The notes below the pieces were generated by a model, which saw only the letters and a list, made by a program, of their open reading frames with translations, was not told where the DNA came from and made no database searches. The translations under genes and the position numbers were made by a program. Positions 1 through 10,500 of a stretch of DNA of 35,598 nucleotides are shown in pieces. Location: NCBI GenBank assembly GCA_009925805.1, contig RFQF01000002.1, positions 1-35,598 of the forward strand, written 5' to 3'. This stretch comes from Flavobacteriia bacterium (lineage in GTDB: Bacteria > Bacteroidota > Bacteroidia > Flavobacteriales_D > Crocinitomicaceae). Within the stretch, counting starts at the first letter, position 1. The number at the start of each line of letters is the position of its first letter.

Positions 1-50
1 CCCCGAATCCCTTCCCTTGGCTTCCCCAAGGCACACACTTTCTTTGGCAT
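1..50 (-). other. possible N-terminal fragment of an ORF cut by the left edge
   Basis: An ATG on the minus strand at position 50 opens a frame that stays open to the window edge and encodes about 16 residues beginning MPKKVCALGKPREGI. No promoter or domain can be recognised and the fragment is too short to identify. Positions 51-139 between it and the next minus-strand gene hold nothing else that I can see. It could equally be chance. Confidence 0.2.
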
Positions 51-139
51 GTTTTCAGTTCCTTTGCAGTATTTACCTTAGGTATGTACGTTTATCGCTC
101 CACGAATGCAGCGCGATTGCAGAATGTTCAGAAGGAAGT

Positions 140-583
140 CTAAAAAGGTACATCGTCGTCATTTATGGGCCTCATGGTTATCTGATTGAAGCGAGTGTCA
201 TCCAAATAAACCCGTTTTCCTGGGAATTTAAACGTAAAGGAGGATCGTAATCGGTTGCATTCGAAAATGCTCAAAATACCGGATGCTTCATGATGAAACA
301 GTAAATACAGGTACGATTTACTCTTGTTTGAAACAAAGATAAATCCTTTGGATGTTGGGAAGCACCTCATGCATTTTCCTTGAATCGCGTTTAAATGGGT
401 GTCTCCAAGACCTTTGAAATATCCAAAGGCCCGCTCTAATTGGAAAAATAACCTTACATGGTCCCCTGGATTTTCCTCGGGTAATCCTCCGAGCAACATT
501 TTGACCATTTCCAAATCCATTTCTTGAATAAAATGGCGCAAGGCATCTTCCACAGTGTTAAGAGGGCGAAGGGTAAAAGGCAT
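140..583 (-). CDS. hypothetical protein, 147 aa
   Basis: I do not recognise this protein. It is a soluble, mixed-charge chain without signal peptide or membrane segment. The N-terminal third looks helical and acidic. The middle has a Cys-x2-Cys pair (GKCMRC) followed by a hydrophobic beta-rich stretch (FIFVSNKSKSYLYLLFHH), and the tail is acidic (NDDDVPF). The ATG at 583 is chosen because a Bacteroidota-type -7 element (TAATTTTG, 600-607) sits about 17 nt upstream of it, giving a short leader. It lies downstream of the CotH gene in the same direction, but 126 nt away and with its own promoter, so it is probably a separate unit. The promoter, the length and the lack of a better frame argue for a real gene. 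Its function is unknown. Confidence 0.6.
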   Translation of the reverse strand: MPFTLRPLNTVEDALRHFIQEMDLEMVKMLLGGLPEENPGDHVRLFFQLERAFGYFKGLGDTHLNAIQGKCMRCFPTSKGFIFVSNKSKSYLYLLFHHEASGILSIFECNRLRSSFTFKFPGKRVYLDDTRFNQITMRPINDDDVPF

Positions 584-599
584 TGTTTAGGGTTACCTA

Positions 600-627
600 C
601 AAAATTAATCAGGAATTGAGTTATGAA
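600..627 (-). promoter_or_regulatory. putative Bacteroidota promoter of the 147-aa gene
   Basis: On the minus strand a TTC (625-627) is followed after exactly 17 nt by TAATTTTG (600-607). This matches the Bacteroidota consensus TTG-N17-23-TAnnTTTG with one mismatch in the -33 part. The same TTC-N17-TAATTTTG arrangement precedes the phoD-like gene at 13719-13746. Confidence 0.5.
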
Positions 628-709
628 CATTTTAGGTCCTAAGAAGATGTCAACATGTGGATAAAATGTTTTATTATTCCAGCAAGCCAACTTTCCAATT
701 GGACAATTA

Positions 710-3328
710 TTAAACCTTGACCAAGGTCATATGAATTATTTCCCCCTCAAACGCACATTTCAACCAATACGTTCCATGGGCCATCCCGTGGGTTTCTAGC
801 GTAAACGGAGATGCAGGCGAAGCGTATTCCTTCAGTTTTCTTCCGGCGGCATCAAAGAGCATAAACGTAAATGCGCCATCCAAGGGTAAATTATGCACGA
901 TGGTGGGATCGTTTTGGAAAGGGTTCGGGTGGATGCCAACTTGAATACTGCCCTGTGTAATTTGAAGCGTTTGCGCCGATTTCCCAATACACCCCAAGGT
1001 ATCGGTAACGGTCATTTGAACCGTGTAAATTCCAGGGACCGCGTACACGTGGACCCCTTGCAACCCATTACCCCAGAGCGTTTGGTCTCCGAAATCCCAA
1101 AGGTATTGGCTGCTGATACCGTTGTTCCCGGTAAAGGTATATTGGATGTCATTACTACTCGGATTGAACGTACTATCCGGTTGCGAAATGCCAACGTTCA
1201 TAGGAAGCGTTCGCTCGCACCCAAAAGCATCGCTTACCTCGAGCAGGTAAGGACCTGGGCTTGTAAACGTTATTTCTGGAGTTTCTGGACCCGGTTTCCA
1301 GTTGTAATGGTACACGGGGTTGTAAGGAGCGGTATAGGTGATTCCCCTACAAACCGTGGTATCCTGAGGGATTTGTACCGTGGGCAATTCCGCACCAAAA
1401 GGCGCCAAACTTTGATCGATCCACGTAAGGCGATGGTAAAGAAATACCTTTAAGTTCTGAATTTGTTGATCGTAAGATACGCCGTTCAAGGTAAGCCAGG
1501 TGGTAAAATTGCGTGCGGCTGGACCTTGATTCAGCAGTTGGGTAACACTATCAATGAACATCATGAATTTTCCATTGGAGAGCTCATTTTCGCGTAAACT
1601 GAACCAGCGGCAAGCAAGTTCATGACGGTAAACACTGTCTGTGTAGAGCTTCGACCACCAAAAGGGATATGGCCACAAGGGATGGCAATTTTGCCAAACC
1701 CACCCAGAAACTGGAGGCGAGTCCATCGCGCGGTCATAATCCCAGGGTGGACCAATGCATAGTTTCCCGCCACTGCTGTCCTTTTCTTTGTACAAATAGG
1801 TACTTCTACCGTAGCTATCATAGTTCATGGTGACCTCGTTCACAATCAAAAAGTCAATGAAGGTACTTACATCGATCCATGCACGGTAGCCCAAAGTGTC
1901 CTGTTGAAAATTTGGACCATTCAAGGCGTTTTCGAAGGAGTCTACATACGTTTTTATGTAATTTCCTTGCACCGGCAGGATACTGTCGGCTTTGGGATAT
2001 ACATATTTAAATTCCACTGGATGCGGAGAGGTTGCTTGGTTTATCGGAGGGTATTGCGAATTCCATGCTCCGGGATTTCCATTAATGTTCATTTCAATGA
2101 TGTAGCCCCCTGTAAGCGCACTGCCTGTGGTGTCGGAAGAGGTCAGCTTGGCAATATGCACTCGGTTTTTATCGCGCTTGACCTTTTCAGTCAACGTATA
2201 CACGCCTAGGTAATTCCCATCAAGAAAGAGTTCACAGTGTTTCGTGCGGGGCGCATACCTGCCCATCTTGCGTGCAAATGCGTACGCAATGCTGTTCTTG
2301 ATCAAGGTGTTGTCCAAGTATTCCGCCTTGAATATCCAATCGTTTTCCTTGGGTAGTCCGAGCAAGGAAGTATCTATAGGGTTTCCAAAGGCATCCAGTA
2401 GATCGAAGTCGTAGTTCTTCTTGGGGTAATTGGGTCCCGTGAACCCCTGCCATTCCGCCATAATGGCGCCCTCATAAGCATAGTTCGTATCGTTTTCATA
2501 ATTGATTTGCCCCAACCCTTTATCGATGATTTGCAGGGTTACCGGCACTTTTGTTACATCGTTGATGGCACTGTTTACGGTGGTTAATTTAACGATCGGC
2601 AGCACACTGCTAATCGCACCGGTATAAGTAATTGAGAAAGGTATGGTGTTTCCACATACTGCACCATTTTTTAAACCGATTTTGATGAGGTACGTGTTCC
2701 CAGCGATGAACATGCCTTGCACATACGCGGGCAAGCCGCAAGTTGTGTTATCGTCGTTGTATAGCAAGGTGCCGGAACTGGAACCATTCGCATCCACGTT
2801 AGCGCATGAGGTATAAACCCACAGCCGCGTATCGCACGATGTAAGATTGCAGGAGGCGATTTCATAAATGCCGGTTAACGATGGGGTGAAGGAATAAAAC
2901 CAATTTTCTTGCGGAGCGACAGTAATTCCCGTATCTACAACGATGGCGTTTTCACAGAGTGAACCCGGTGCACAATTGAAAGCATGCGATTCGGAATGTG
3001 CAAATTGTCCGCCTGTGGCCACCTGTTGGCCATTTAAGGTAAGGGTATAAGAACCAAGGCCATAGCCGCAACAGATCCCATCGCCGTAACTGTCGAAGAT
3101 CGTGTAGTGCAAACAGGCTGTGCTGTCCACGCAGACCGTGTCGCTTAAATAGTTGCCATTGGCGATAGGAACGTTGTTCGACGTAAGCTGCCACGTTGTT
3201 TCGTTCGGGTAGCTGTCGGGAACGATGGTGATTTCCAAAGGCCATTCCCCTGCCGGGCATTGGGCGAAAAACACCTGGTTGCTGCCCCATAGAAGAATGA
3301 CCCATAAAATCCCAAGATATCGTTTCAT
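710..3328 (-). CDS. secreted CotH-kinase family protein with PKD domain and T9SS sorting domain
   Basis: The 872-residue protein begins with a signal peptide (residues 1-22, ending FFAQ). Next is a region carrying the motif YGDGICCGYG (about residues 80-90) and a disulphide-rich domain with several Cys. The CotH domain covers about 245-620; it is recognised from a TEKVKRDKNR stretch near 380 and the PPWDYDRAMDSP motif near 530, where DxD-type acidic residues bind metal and ATP in CotH kinases. A PKD domain (YLWDFGDQT, about 744) follows, and the chain ends in a type A T9SS sorting domain (HPNPF near 798, then AGRKL and GTYWLK). CotH proteins are secreted or surface atypical kinases, and spore-coat CotH phosphorylates coat proteins. 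In Bacteroidota the substrate is unknown. The protein should be exported and attached to the cell surface. Its promoter overlaps that of the divergent adhesin gene. Confidence 0.9.
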   Translation of the reverse strand: MKRYLGILWVILLWGSNQVFFAQCPAGEWPLEITIVPDSYPNETTWQLTSNNVPIANGNYLSDTVCVDSTACLHYTIFDSYGDGICCGYGLGSYTLTLNGQQVATGGQFAHSESHAFNCAPGSLCENAIVVDTGITVAPQENWFYSFTPSLTGIYEIASCNLTSCDTRLWVYTSCANVDANGSSSGTLLYNDDNTTCGLPAYVQGMFIAGNTYLIKIGLKNGAVCGNTIPFSITYTGAISSVLPIVKLTTVNSAINDVTKVPVTLQIIDKGLGQINYENDTNYAYEGAIMAEWQGFTGPNYPKKNYDFDLLDAFGNPIDTSLLGLPKENDWIFKAEYLDNTLIKNSIAYAFARKMGRYAPRTKHCELFLDGNYLGVYTLTEKVKRDKNRVHIAKLTSSDTTGSALTGGYIIEMNINGNPGAWNSQYPPINQATSPHPVEFKYVYPKADSILPVQGNYIKTYVDSFENALNGPNFQQDTLGYRAWIDVSTFIDFLIVNEVTMNYDSYGRSTYLYKEKDSSGGKLCIGPPWDYDRAMDSPPVSGWVWQNCHPLWPYPFWWSKLYTDSVYRHELACRWFSLRENELSNGKFMMFIDSVTQLLNQGPAARNFTTWLTLNGVSYDQQIQNLKVFLYHRLTWIDQSLAPFGAELPTVQIPQDTTVCRGITYTAPYNPVYHYNWKPGPETPEITFTSPGPYLLEVSDAFGCERTLPMNVGISQPDSTFNPSSNDIQYTFTGNNGISSQYLWDFGDQTLWGNGLQGVHVYAVPGIYTVQMTVTDTLGCIGKSAQTLQITQGSIQVGIHPNPFQNDPTIVHNLPLDGAFTFMLFDAAGRKLKEYASPASPFTLETHGMAHGTYWLKCAFEGEIIHMTLVKV

Positions 3329-3342
3329 CTAATTCCTTTAAG

Positions 3343-3376
3343 CAAAGATACAATTATTAAACTATTGTTAACTTTG
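3343..3376. promoter_or_regulatory. divergent promoter region between CotH and adhesin genes
   Basis: Two -7 elements face apart within 34 bp. TATCTTTG on the minus strand (3343-3350) serves the CotH gene (ATG at 3328), and TAACTTTG on the plus strand (3369-3376) serves the adhesin gene (ATG at 3401). Both match TAnnTTTG exactly. Neither has a clear TTG at the expected -33 spacing. The two polymerase sites overlap, so the genes may be co-regulated or mutually exclusive. Confidence 0.5.
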
Positions 3377-3400
3377 TAGGTAAACCCATTACCACTGCTG

Positions 3401-6400
3401 ATGCGATTCTTAGTTTTTGCTGCATTATGGACGAACGTTTTAGCTTTCGGCCAAAACCCTTGGAAAGTGACTTATGAACGGCCCAAGTGTTTTATCGAGA
3501 ATCAAGGGCAGTTTGATGCTTACCAAAACGATCACACAGGTTTAATTCTTTTTGCAGCCGACTTCGGTAAAGCCAAAGTATTTTTTGGAAAGAAAGGCAT
3601 CAAGTATTTTTTCATGGATGCTTCGAAGGAGGAGAAGGAAGGTTCGGAGGATGCATTTGAGGCGCCGCAGATTAAGGAATTTAGCAACCTCAATGAGCAC
3701 AAACAATGGGAGCGTAACATCGGTAAGTATCGTTTTAAGTACGATGAGGTAAACTTGGATTTCCCAGGATACCAACAAACCGCATTGCAAGGAATTAATC
3801 CCTTAACCCCATACTTTAGTTATACGTACAGCACCCCAGAAGGGCCTTACATCAACCGCAATCATGTCCAAGGCTTCGAACAAATCGTGTATAAAGAAAT
3901 AGCTCCCGGGATTGATTTAACTTATGCCATTCACCCGGAATCGGGCCTTAAATATGCGCTTACTGTTCATCCGAATGCCGATCCAACCAAATTTACCATG
4001 CATTTCGACCGCGATGTGAATTTATTGAACCAAGACTTGCACATTAACACCCTGTTTGGCGATTTGGTGGACCATGCTCCATTGACTTTTTATGAACATG
4101 CTGATAACGCCACGATTCCCTCTTCCTTCGCCGTTCGTGACGAGCGAACCGTAGGGTTTCAACTTGCGACATATCAAGCGGCGAATACGGTAATCATTGA
4201 TCCATGGACCCAGCTTCCAAGTTTCAGCTCTAACTGGGATTGTGTATGGGAATGTGATAAGGATGCTGCAGGCAATATTTACGCGATAGGAGGTGTGATG
4301 CCGATGCAACTATTGAAGTATAATGCAGCAGGAACCCTTCAATGGACCTACAGCACGCCGTATGACACCTCGAATGTATGGTTGGGCACCTTGGCGGTTG
4401 ACAATGTAGGTAATTCTTATGTTACCGCGGGTTCCGTGGCGGCCATTCAAAAAATCAACAGTTCAGGTTCCCTTGTATGGAATAACCCCAATCCCGGAGG
4501 TTTATTGAGTAATGATGAATTCTGGAGCATTTCCTTCAATTGTGATCAATCGAAACTTGTGGTTGGTGGTACAGGGGGCTCCGCGTTCTCACTTACCGCC
4601 TCTATCTACAACATCGATGTAGCCAACGGCAACATTACCTCCAGCCAGAATGTGGCGCAAGGAAGTACCTTTGGAATTCCGCCCTCCCTGCAAGAGGTTC
4701 GCGCCATTTGCGCTTCGCCCAACGGGAAATACTACTTCCTGACGCAAGACACCGTAGGGGCTATTAACCAAAACTTTAACGCGTGCGGAGGTTCTCCCTT
4801 GTTTTACAAAATAAACAACTCGTATAACTTAGGATATAAGTGTGAGAACTACCGTTACGATAATTCCGGGATTTGCGCCATTAAAGCCAATAATGCGTTT
4901 TATTACACCCAGAATGGCGTGAATGTCGTCAAGCGCAACTTGCAAACCGGGGCAATTCTTACCACCTCTCCGATTCCTGGAGGAGCGAATACCACCGCAC
5001 TGGGTGATTTCTCGGTCTCGAACAGCGGTTTAGACATTGATAATTGCGGCAACGTGTATGTCGGTTCTTCAACCGGGGTGGTTAAGTATGACGGCAATTT
5101 GGTGCAATTGGCTACCTATCCTACCAACTTCAAAGTCTACGATGTGCACGTCATCAACGGCGGCGATATTGTGGCCGTTGGAAGCACCGGGACTTCTTCC
5201 AGCAATGTACGAACGGGTTACGTGCAAACGTTCACGGCAGGCGCTTGCGCACCGATGACTACCAATTGTTGCGATGCATCCATTTGTCCGGTGCAAAATA
5301 TGTGCATTACCGATGCCCCGCTGCAATTAAGTGCGGCTACGCCGGGAGGAACATGGAGTGGTCCTGGGGTCTCTGCCTCGGGGGTTTTTACGCCTTCCAC
5401 GGCAGGGGTGGGCAACCAAACCATAACCTACACCTTGGCGTGCGGTTCCGAATCGATTACCATTGTGGTGAGTCCTTGTCAAGGGTTAACTGCTTGTGTT
5501 GAAGCCAACGGTTCGATCACGGTGAATGGGGGAGTTGCACCCTATACATGGGCTTATTTTCAAGCGGCCCAAAACACCCCAATTACGAACCAAACAGAAT
5601 GTCAAAATTGCGGATACACTTGGTTTTTTGGGCAATGTTTGAACGGTTTTACCCCGGTGGTTTCCTGCAATGCTCCAGCGCAATGGGTCAATTTTGCCAC
5701 AGGCACCAACGCAACGCCTCCCAACGGTTCCGCACAGGTACAAGTTACGGATGCGGGTGGCACGGTGCAAGTCTTTACCCTGGCCAACCTCCAGCCCTGT
5801 AACCCGAATCCTTGTCCGACCATTACCTTAAGTCCTTCGAATATCGTCAACGCAACCTGTTTTGGCCTTTCCGATGGTTCGGCAAATTTCAAATCAATAC
5901 CTTGAACATTACAGCCACGCAATGCGGGAGTTCCAATGGCGCCATTTCCCTCAATGTTATCGGGGGAAGTGGTAATTATTCCTATGCTTGGAATCCCAAT
6001 GTCGGTGCCTCATCCACGATTCAGAACTTAGCCGGGGGTAATTATTCGGTGGTCGTTACCGACATAGCAAACGGTTGCACCAATACACTCCAGGTCAATG
6101 TTCCTACCCTTGGTGGACCTACGTTGAATAATCCCGTAGTAACTGCGGCGCTGTGTTATGGGGTATCCAATGGGGGAATACAAGCCAGTGCCGGTGGTTC
6201 TACACCGCCCTATCAATATTCCTTGAACAATGGTATAGCACAAGCTTCTGGGCTCTTTAGTGGGCTTGCCGCTGGAACTTATTCTTTAACCGTTACCGAT
6301 GCCAACGGTTGTCAAAATTCCTTGAACGTCAATGTTACGCAACCTTCAGAACTGGTCTTGAATCCAATGCCCTCGGTGCAAGTTTGTTCAGGAGATTCCG

Positions 6401-6861
6401 CTTTGCTAAGCGCGGTAGTTTCGGGCGGTATTGCCCCGTACAATTACCAATGGTCGGGCAACGTTGGAGGGGCTAATGTGTGGATTACGCCAAGTCAAAC
6501 CGAGCAAATTACGTTGACCGTAACGGATGCAAATGCCTGTGCAATATCCCAATCAGTTCAGGTTACCATAGTTCCTTGTGGAGCGATAGTGTTGTTCATT
6601 CCAAACGTATTTACCCCTAACGCGGATGGCCAAAACGATACCTATGGTATTCAGTCCATCAATGCAGTCAGCCAAGAGGCCTTGATTGTGAACCGTTGGG
6701 GTGAAGTGATGGCGGAACTCAATCAACTCAATCAAATGTGGGATGGGCTTACGGCGAACGGAAAAGAAGCCCTGGATGGGGTTTATTTTATGAAATACCG
6801 AGTGATTGGTTTGGGGGGAGAAGAACAACAAGGGCACGTCTTTTTTCATTTAAAGCGGTAG
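3401..6861 (+). pseudogene. DUF7948/SprB-repeat adhesin with gliding-motility C-terminal domain, frameshifted
   Basis: Two overlapping frames together encode one large surface protein. The first (3401-5905) gives a signal peptide (residues 1-18, ending AFGQ), a DUF7948 domain starting at FIENQGQF (about 29-275), a beta-propeller-like region with repeated GNIY and GNSYVT strands, and Cys-rich adhesin-like domains. It ends in an SprB repeat that stops right after CFGLSDGSA. The other frame resumes at about 5890 with LNITATQCGSSNGAI, further SprB/Ig-like repeats and a type B gliding-motility C-terminal domain (FIPNVFTPNADGQNDTY to HVFFHLKR). The body of one SprB repeat is missing at the junction and the lost length must be 1 modulo 3. 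Such proteins are exported by T9SS and act in adhesion or gliding. As written the product would be truncated without its sorting domain. It may be a true pseudogene or a collapsed repeat in the assembly. Confidence 0.8.
5880..5905 (+). other. frameshift/deletion junction in the adhesin gene
   Basis: The upstream frame reads DGSANFKSIP and stops at 5903-5905. The frame one base earlier (codons starting at 5881, 5884 and so on) reads into LNITATQCGSSNG. SprB repeats continue after DGSA with a GG-x-PY-x-Y-x-W core before the next repeat begins, and that core is absent here. A loss of roughly 40-60 codons plus one base, between similar repeats, would explain both the missing core and the shift. 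The exact breakpoint cannot be placed from this sequence. Confidence 0.7.
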
Positions 6862-7001
6862 GATTATTCGTTTAGCGAACTATTGGCAACACAATTATTC
6901 TGTATGTCCCACCTTGGTTTATCCGCCTTCGAAGGGGCAGTTAGATTCTTTGCTACCTCGTTAAAAATCACTCGAACAAAAAACAGTTAAAGGTTTTACG
7001 T

Positions 7002-7009
7002 TATCTTTA
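7002..7009 (+). promoter_or_regulatory. possible -7 element before the ankyrin gene
   Basis: TATCTTTA differs from TAnnTTTG only in its last base and ends 4 nt before the GTG start at 7014. If used, transcription would begin at or inside the start codon, giving a leaderless or nearly leaderless mRNA. No -33 TTG is seen at the right spacing, so this is weak. Confidence 0.25.
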
Positions 7010-7013
7010 ACGT

Positions 7014-7559
7014 GTGACAAAGCGCATTTTTGGCTATTGGTTCATCTGCATTTTAGTGCCCTGCGTTGGAATGGCGCAAGATGTGCATGAATTGGCACGA
7101 ACGGGAACCGTGGATCAAATGAAAGCGTGTCTCTTGAAAGATTCCACTGCGGTAAATCGGCTTTCAGACCGAGGAATGACCCCTTTTATTTTAGCGTGCT
7201 ACAGGGGTAACAACGATGTGGCAAAGGTCCTTTTAGAAAGAGGAGCTGATGTGGGCTATTGCGCTGCGGAAGGTTCTGCAATCTATGGGATGATATTCAA
7301 AAATAACCTCGAAATGTTGGATTTTACATTGGCAAAAGGCTTTTCTCCGAACGATACCTGCCAGTTTCAACAATTCGGTACACCGTTGCATTTGGCGATG
7401 CATTTGAAGCGCTATGAAGCGATAGAATTATTGTTGAAGTATGGGTCACGCACCGAAATACTTGACCCTAAAAACAGGTCCCTAAAAACGCTCTTGAAAT
7501 ACTACCAAGATCCTACGTTAAACAAGCTGCTAAAAAAGAAAAGGAAATCTCGGAACTAA
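7014..7559 (+). CDS. secreted ankyrin-repeat protein, 181 aa
   Basis: The chain starts at GTG with a typical signal peptide (KR, then a hydrophobic core, then GMAQ at about residue 22). It then has four ankyrin-like units: a degenerate first one (VHELARTGTVDQMKACLL), a good one (GMTPFILACYRGNNDVAKVLLERGADV), a weak one around NNLEMLDFTLAKGFSPND, and a good one (GTPLHLAMHLKRYEAIELLLKYGSR). The C-terminus is very basic (KKKRKSR). Ankyrin repeats bind proteins, and the partner is unknown. With a signal peptide but no sorting domain it is probably periplasmic. The gene stands 152 nt after the adhesin gene and converges on the CHAP gene, 6 nt away. No ATG gives an alternative start that keeps the signal peptide. 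Confidence 0.8.
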   Translation: MTKRIFGYWFICILVPCVGMAQDVHELARTGTVDQMKACLLKDSTAVNRLSDRGMTPFILACYRGNNDVAKVLLERGADVGYCAAEGSAIYGMIFKNNLEMLDFTLAKGFSPNDTCQFQQFGTPLHLAMHLKRYEAIELLLKYGSRTEILDPKNRSLKTLLKYYQDPTLNKLLKKKRKSRN

Positions 7560-7565
7560 CTTCCG

Positions 7566-10500
7566 TTACTGCCGAACAAAGGGCACCCGTTGCATCCCTT
7601 CGCTTGTTTGGAATTCAAAACTATAGAGTCCTGGTGCTAAGGATTCGATCGCTATCGATGCGCGTAGCTTTTCATCCAATACCACTTTCCCATCCATTTT
7701 ACATCGCCCTTGCAGGTCGATTACGCGATACGAACAAGGGGCGTGTTCCTCAAAGGAGAAAAGGACTTCCACCGTCGCACCCGAGTTGGGATTGGGGATC
7801 AACCGTATTTCGTGACCTAAGCCTTGTGATGCATTCGTGGATTCCACTAAAGTTATCGCGCCGTTAAAGTTCCAACCTTTCAGTTTTAATATTTGAAATT
7901 CATCCTCGTAACGCACGCTGTCGCCCCATGAGGTGCTTGGAAGTAAGCGCCAAGTTCCTGCTTGTTCGATCAGCAAGGAAGGATTAGCCACAGATTTAAT
8001 GCGATCAACGATCCAAGATACATCTAAGGAATTTCCATGCGTATTGAAGGATAGCGTTTGGCTCCATGGGTTTACCTGGAGTATTGGATTGGGTTGGTGC
8101 TGACCAATTTCGATGGGACCAACCTCCTTTCCATGAACGCTCAACCCATTCCACAGGAACTGCGTGAAGTCCAGCTGGGTTACCAAAATCGTGTCGCGAA
8201 GTACATCCGCACGCATCTTAGGCGCATAGGTAATCGAAGTGTCGGACTCAACGAGGTACCGGACAAGTTCATATCCGGGTGCCACCATCGTTAGTGTGTA
8301 ACTCCCTTCCGGTAAGGCCAGCTGTTGGGTTGAAAGCACTTCGGAATAAAGATCACCGTCTACGTACAAACTTGCTTTGATGGATTCCCGTTGGTTGATT
8401 TGTATTTTACGTAGGGTTTGAGCATGGTCCGTGTAAAGCCATTTGTCGGTTACAACTACGGTATCGCTTCCATTGAAAACCACAAATTCAAAGTAGTTCA
8501 TTCCATGGGTTAGGTTCACCGGGATTTTTTGTGTGGAGGCGGGGTAGTTCTGGAAGTTCGCTCCACCGTTTGTGCTTAACCAAAACCCTTGTACGTTTTC
8601 CGCTTGAACGTTCAAATACGGCGCTAGGATGTCGTTACTGTGGCTTACACGGAAAACGATGGGGGATCTTTGGGCAATCATCGGGATTCCCATTTTATCC
8701 TTAAAAGTTACCTGATTCAGGGAGAATTTTGCAGGAAAATAGCCTGAACGGGTGAGTAGCATCGAATCGTTTGTACAAGGCGTAAATTCTTGAAGAATAT
8801 CTACCGCGCCGTTGCCGTGCGTTTCATCAAGATATATCCAGTCCTCCGCGTTTTTAAGAAAAATGGAGGCACCGTTTACGGGCGAGGCCACTGCTTGAAC
8901 ATATAGAGCCGCCTGATTTCCTCCGTTGGCTGCCACAGGACCTAAGTTTCCACCTGTGGCACTCGCGCTTACCTTGAAGTAATAATTATCGCTGAGAACG
9001 GTCTTATCAGCACTCGTATATATGGGAGTGCATTGATTGAAATTGATGGAAGAGGAATTGTAATATACATTCTCCACGGTCCATTTATACGTCGCACCCG
9101 GAGTCAAGGCAGGAAACCCTTGTCCGTTAATTTGATTTCCCGTGATATTCAGGGTATTTCCAACTTGTTGATAGCAGTTTCCATTCAGTTTATAAAGCCG
9201 CACTCGATAGCCCATCACGTAGTTGTGCTTGATCCAAGTAAAGGTAGGTGTAGTTGTTCCAATAGTAGGAATGCTGTTGGTGGAACCCGGGCTCACAATT
9301 TCGGGAACAGCGCGCACCCAGCCACGCGTGGTAGGGTAGGAACTTGTAGCTGTCCATTTTCCAGACATCAGTTTTAAGGACAAAGGATAATTCAAGTGCT
9401 GCGATGCAATGGATCCCCAGTTTTGTTGGAAGGTATTCAAGGTGTAGTTACTCACATTTTGACTGTAACTTGGCGTGAAATTTCGAATCATCGCAACATG
9501 ACCTGCCGATGTGGGATCTGCACGCATGAAGGTGATCATATCGTTCGATTTCGGAGCCGAAGTCGTAAGACCGTTGGTCATTTGTCGAAGTCCTTTTCGG
9601 TTTCCGGTTACATCGAAATAATCCTTCCCATTTCCTCCTTGAATATTGATTCGGTAACGTGTAAAGTAAAAGCGAGCGGGTAATTCCACGCATTGCCATC
9701 CATAACTCCAACCGCTTTGGCTTTGTATGGTGGTGCTGGCTTTATTGTAAACGCCGTTTTCGCATCCTCCGTTTTTGTAAATGGGTACATTATTTACCTC
9801 ACCAAGGCGCGTCCCAAAAGGATCCACGCCCGCGGGAACACCTGAGCAATTGAGCGGCAAAGGGGTCGGTTTCGGTAGGGTTGTAAATTGCCGTTTAAAG
9901 CAAGCGATGGGAACGTTGTTGGCATCAAAGGCGGTTACTTTCCAACTGTAAAGGGTTTTGTAGAGCAAAGGAGTGGAACAAACCAATTTCGCATAACTCG
10001 CAGTTCCGGGGGCTGTTACGGTATTTACCAGATTTCCGTTAATTCCTATGGCCACTTCCGTGTTGTTGGCATTATTGACTTTGAACAATTCGACTTTGTA
10101 GTAGGTTGCGGCTATGCCTTCTTCATGCTGCCATTCCAAAACGGGTAAATTATCGACCCATTCTGCTTTGTGCATAGGATTGGAATTCACCCCAAGATGA
10201 TTGCATCCAGTACAATTCGCAAGCAGCGGCGCCATGCCGGTGCCTACCAAATGAAATACGAACGGATTCTCATCTATGTCGTTGGTGCTAAAATAAATGG
10301 TACCGTTTGTTATCCCCAAAATGCTCGGCGTGAAGGTAATAGTACGTATAATGGAGGCACCCGGAGCGAGTGTCCCCGTGACCGAGGGCGTCAAGGTAAA
10401 CATGGGGTTCGTGCTTTGAAGGTTGGATAAATTCAAATTCGCTGTACCAATGTTCTTGATGATTATTGCAACTGCAAGGGAATTCCCTATTGAGCAAGCA

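Noticed and set aside
17..250. 77-residue plus-strand frame at the left edge
   Set aside because: It overlaps the minus-strand hypothetical gene that has its own promoter, and its composition does not look like a real protein.
893..1453. 186-residue plus-strand frame inside the CotH gene
   Set aside because: It is antisense to a well-supported multidomain gene, has an arginine-rich composition typical of a shadow frame, and shows no domain, promoter or signal.
5880..5905. programmed frameshift in the adhesin gene
   Set aside because: The repeat core is missing at the junction, so a simple shift would not give a complete repeat; deletion explains the data better.
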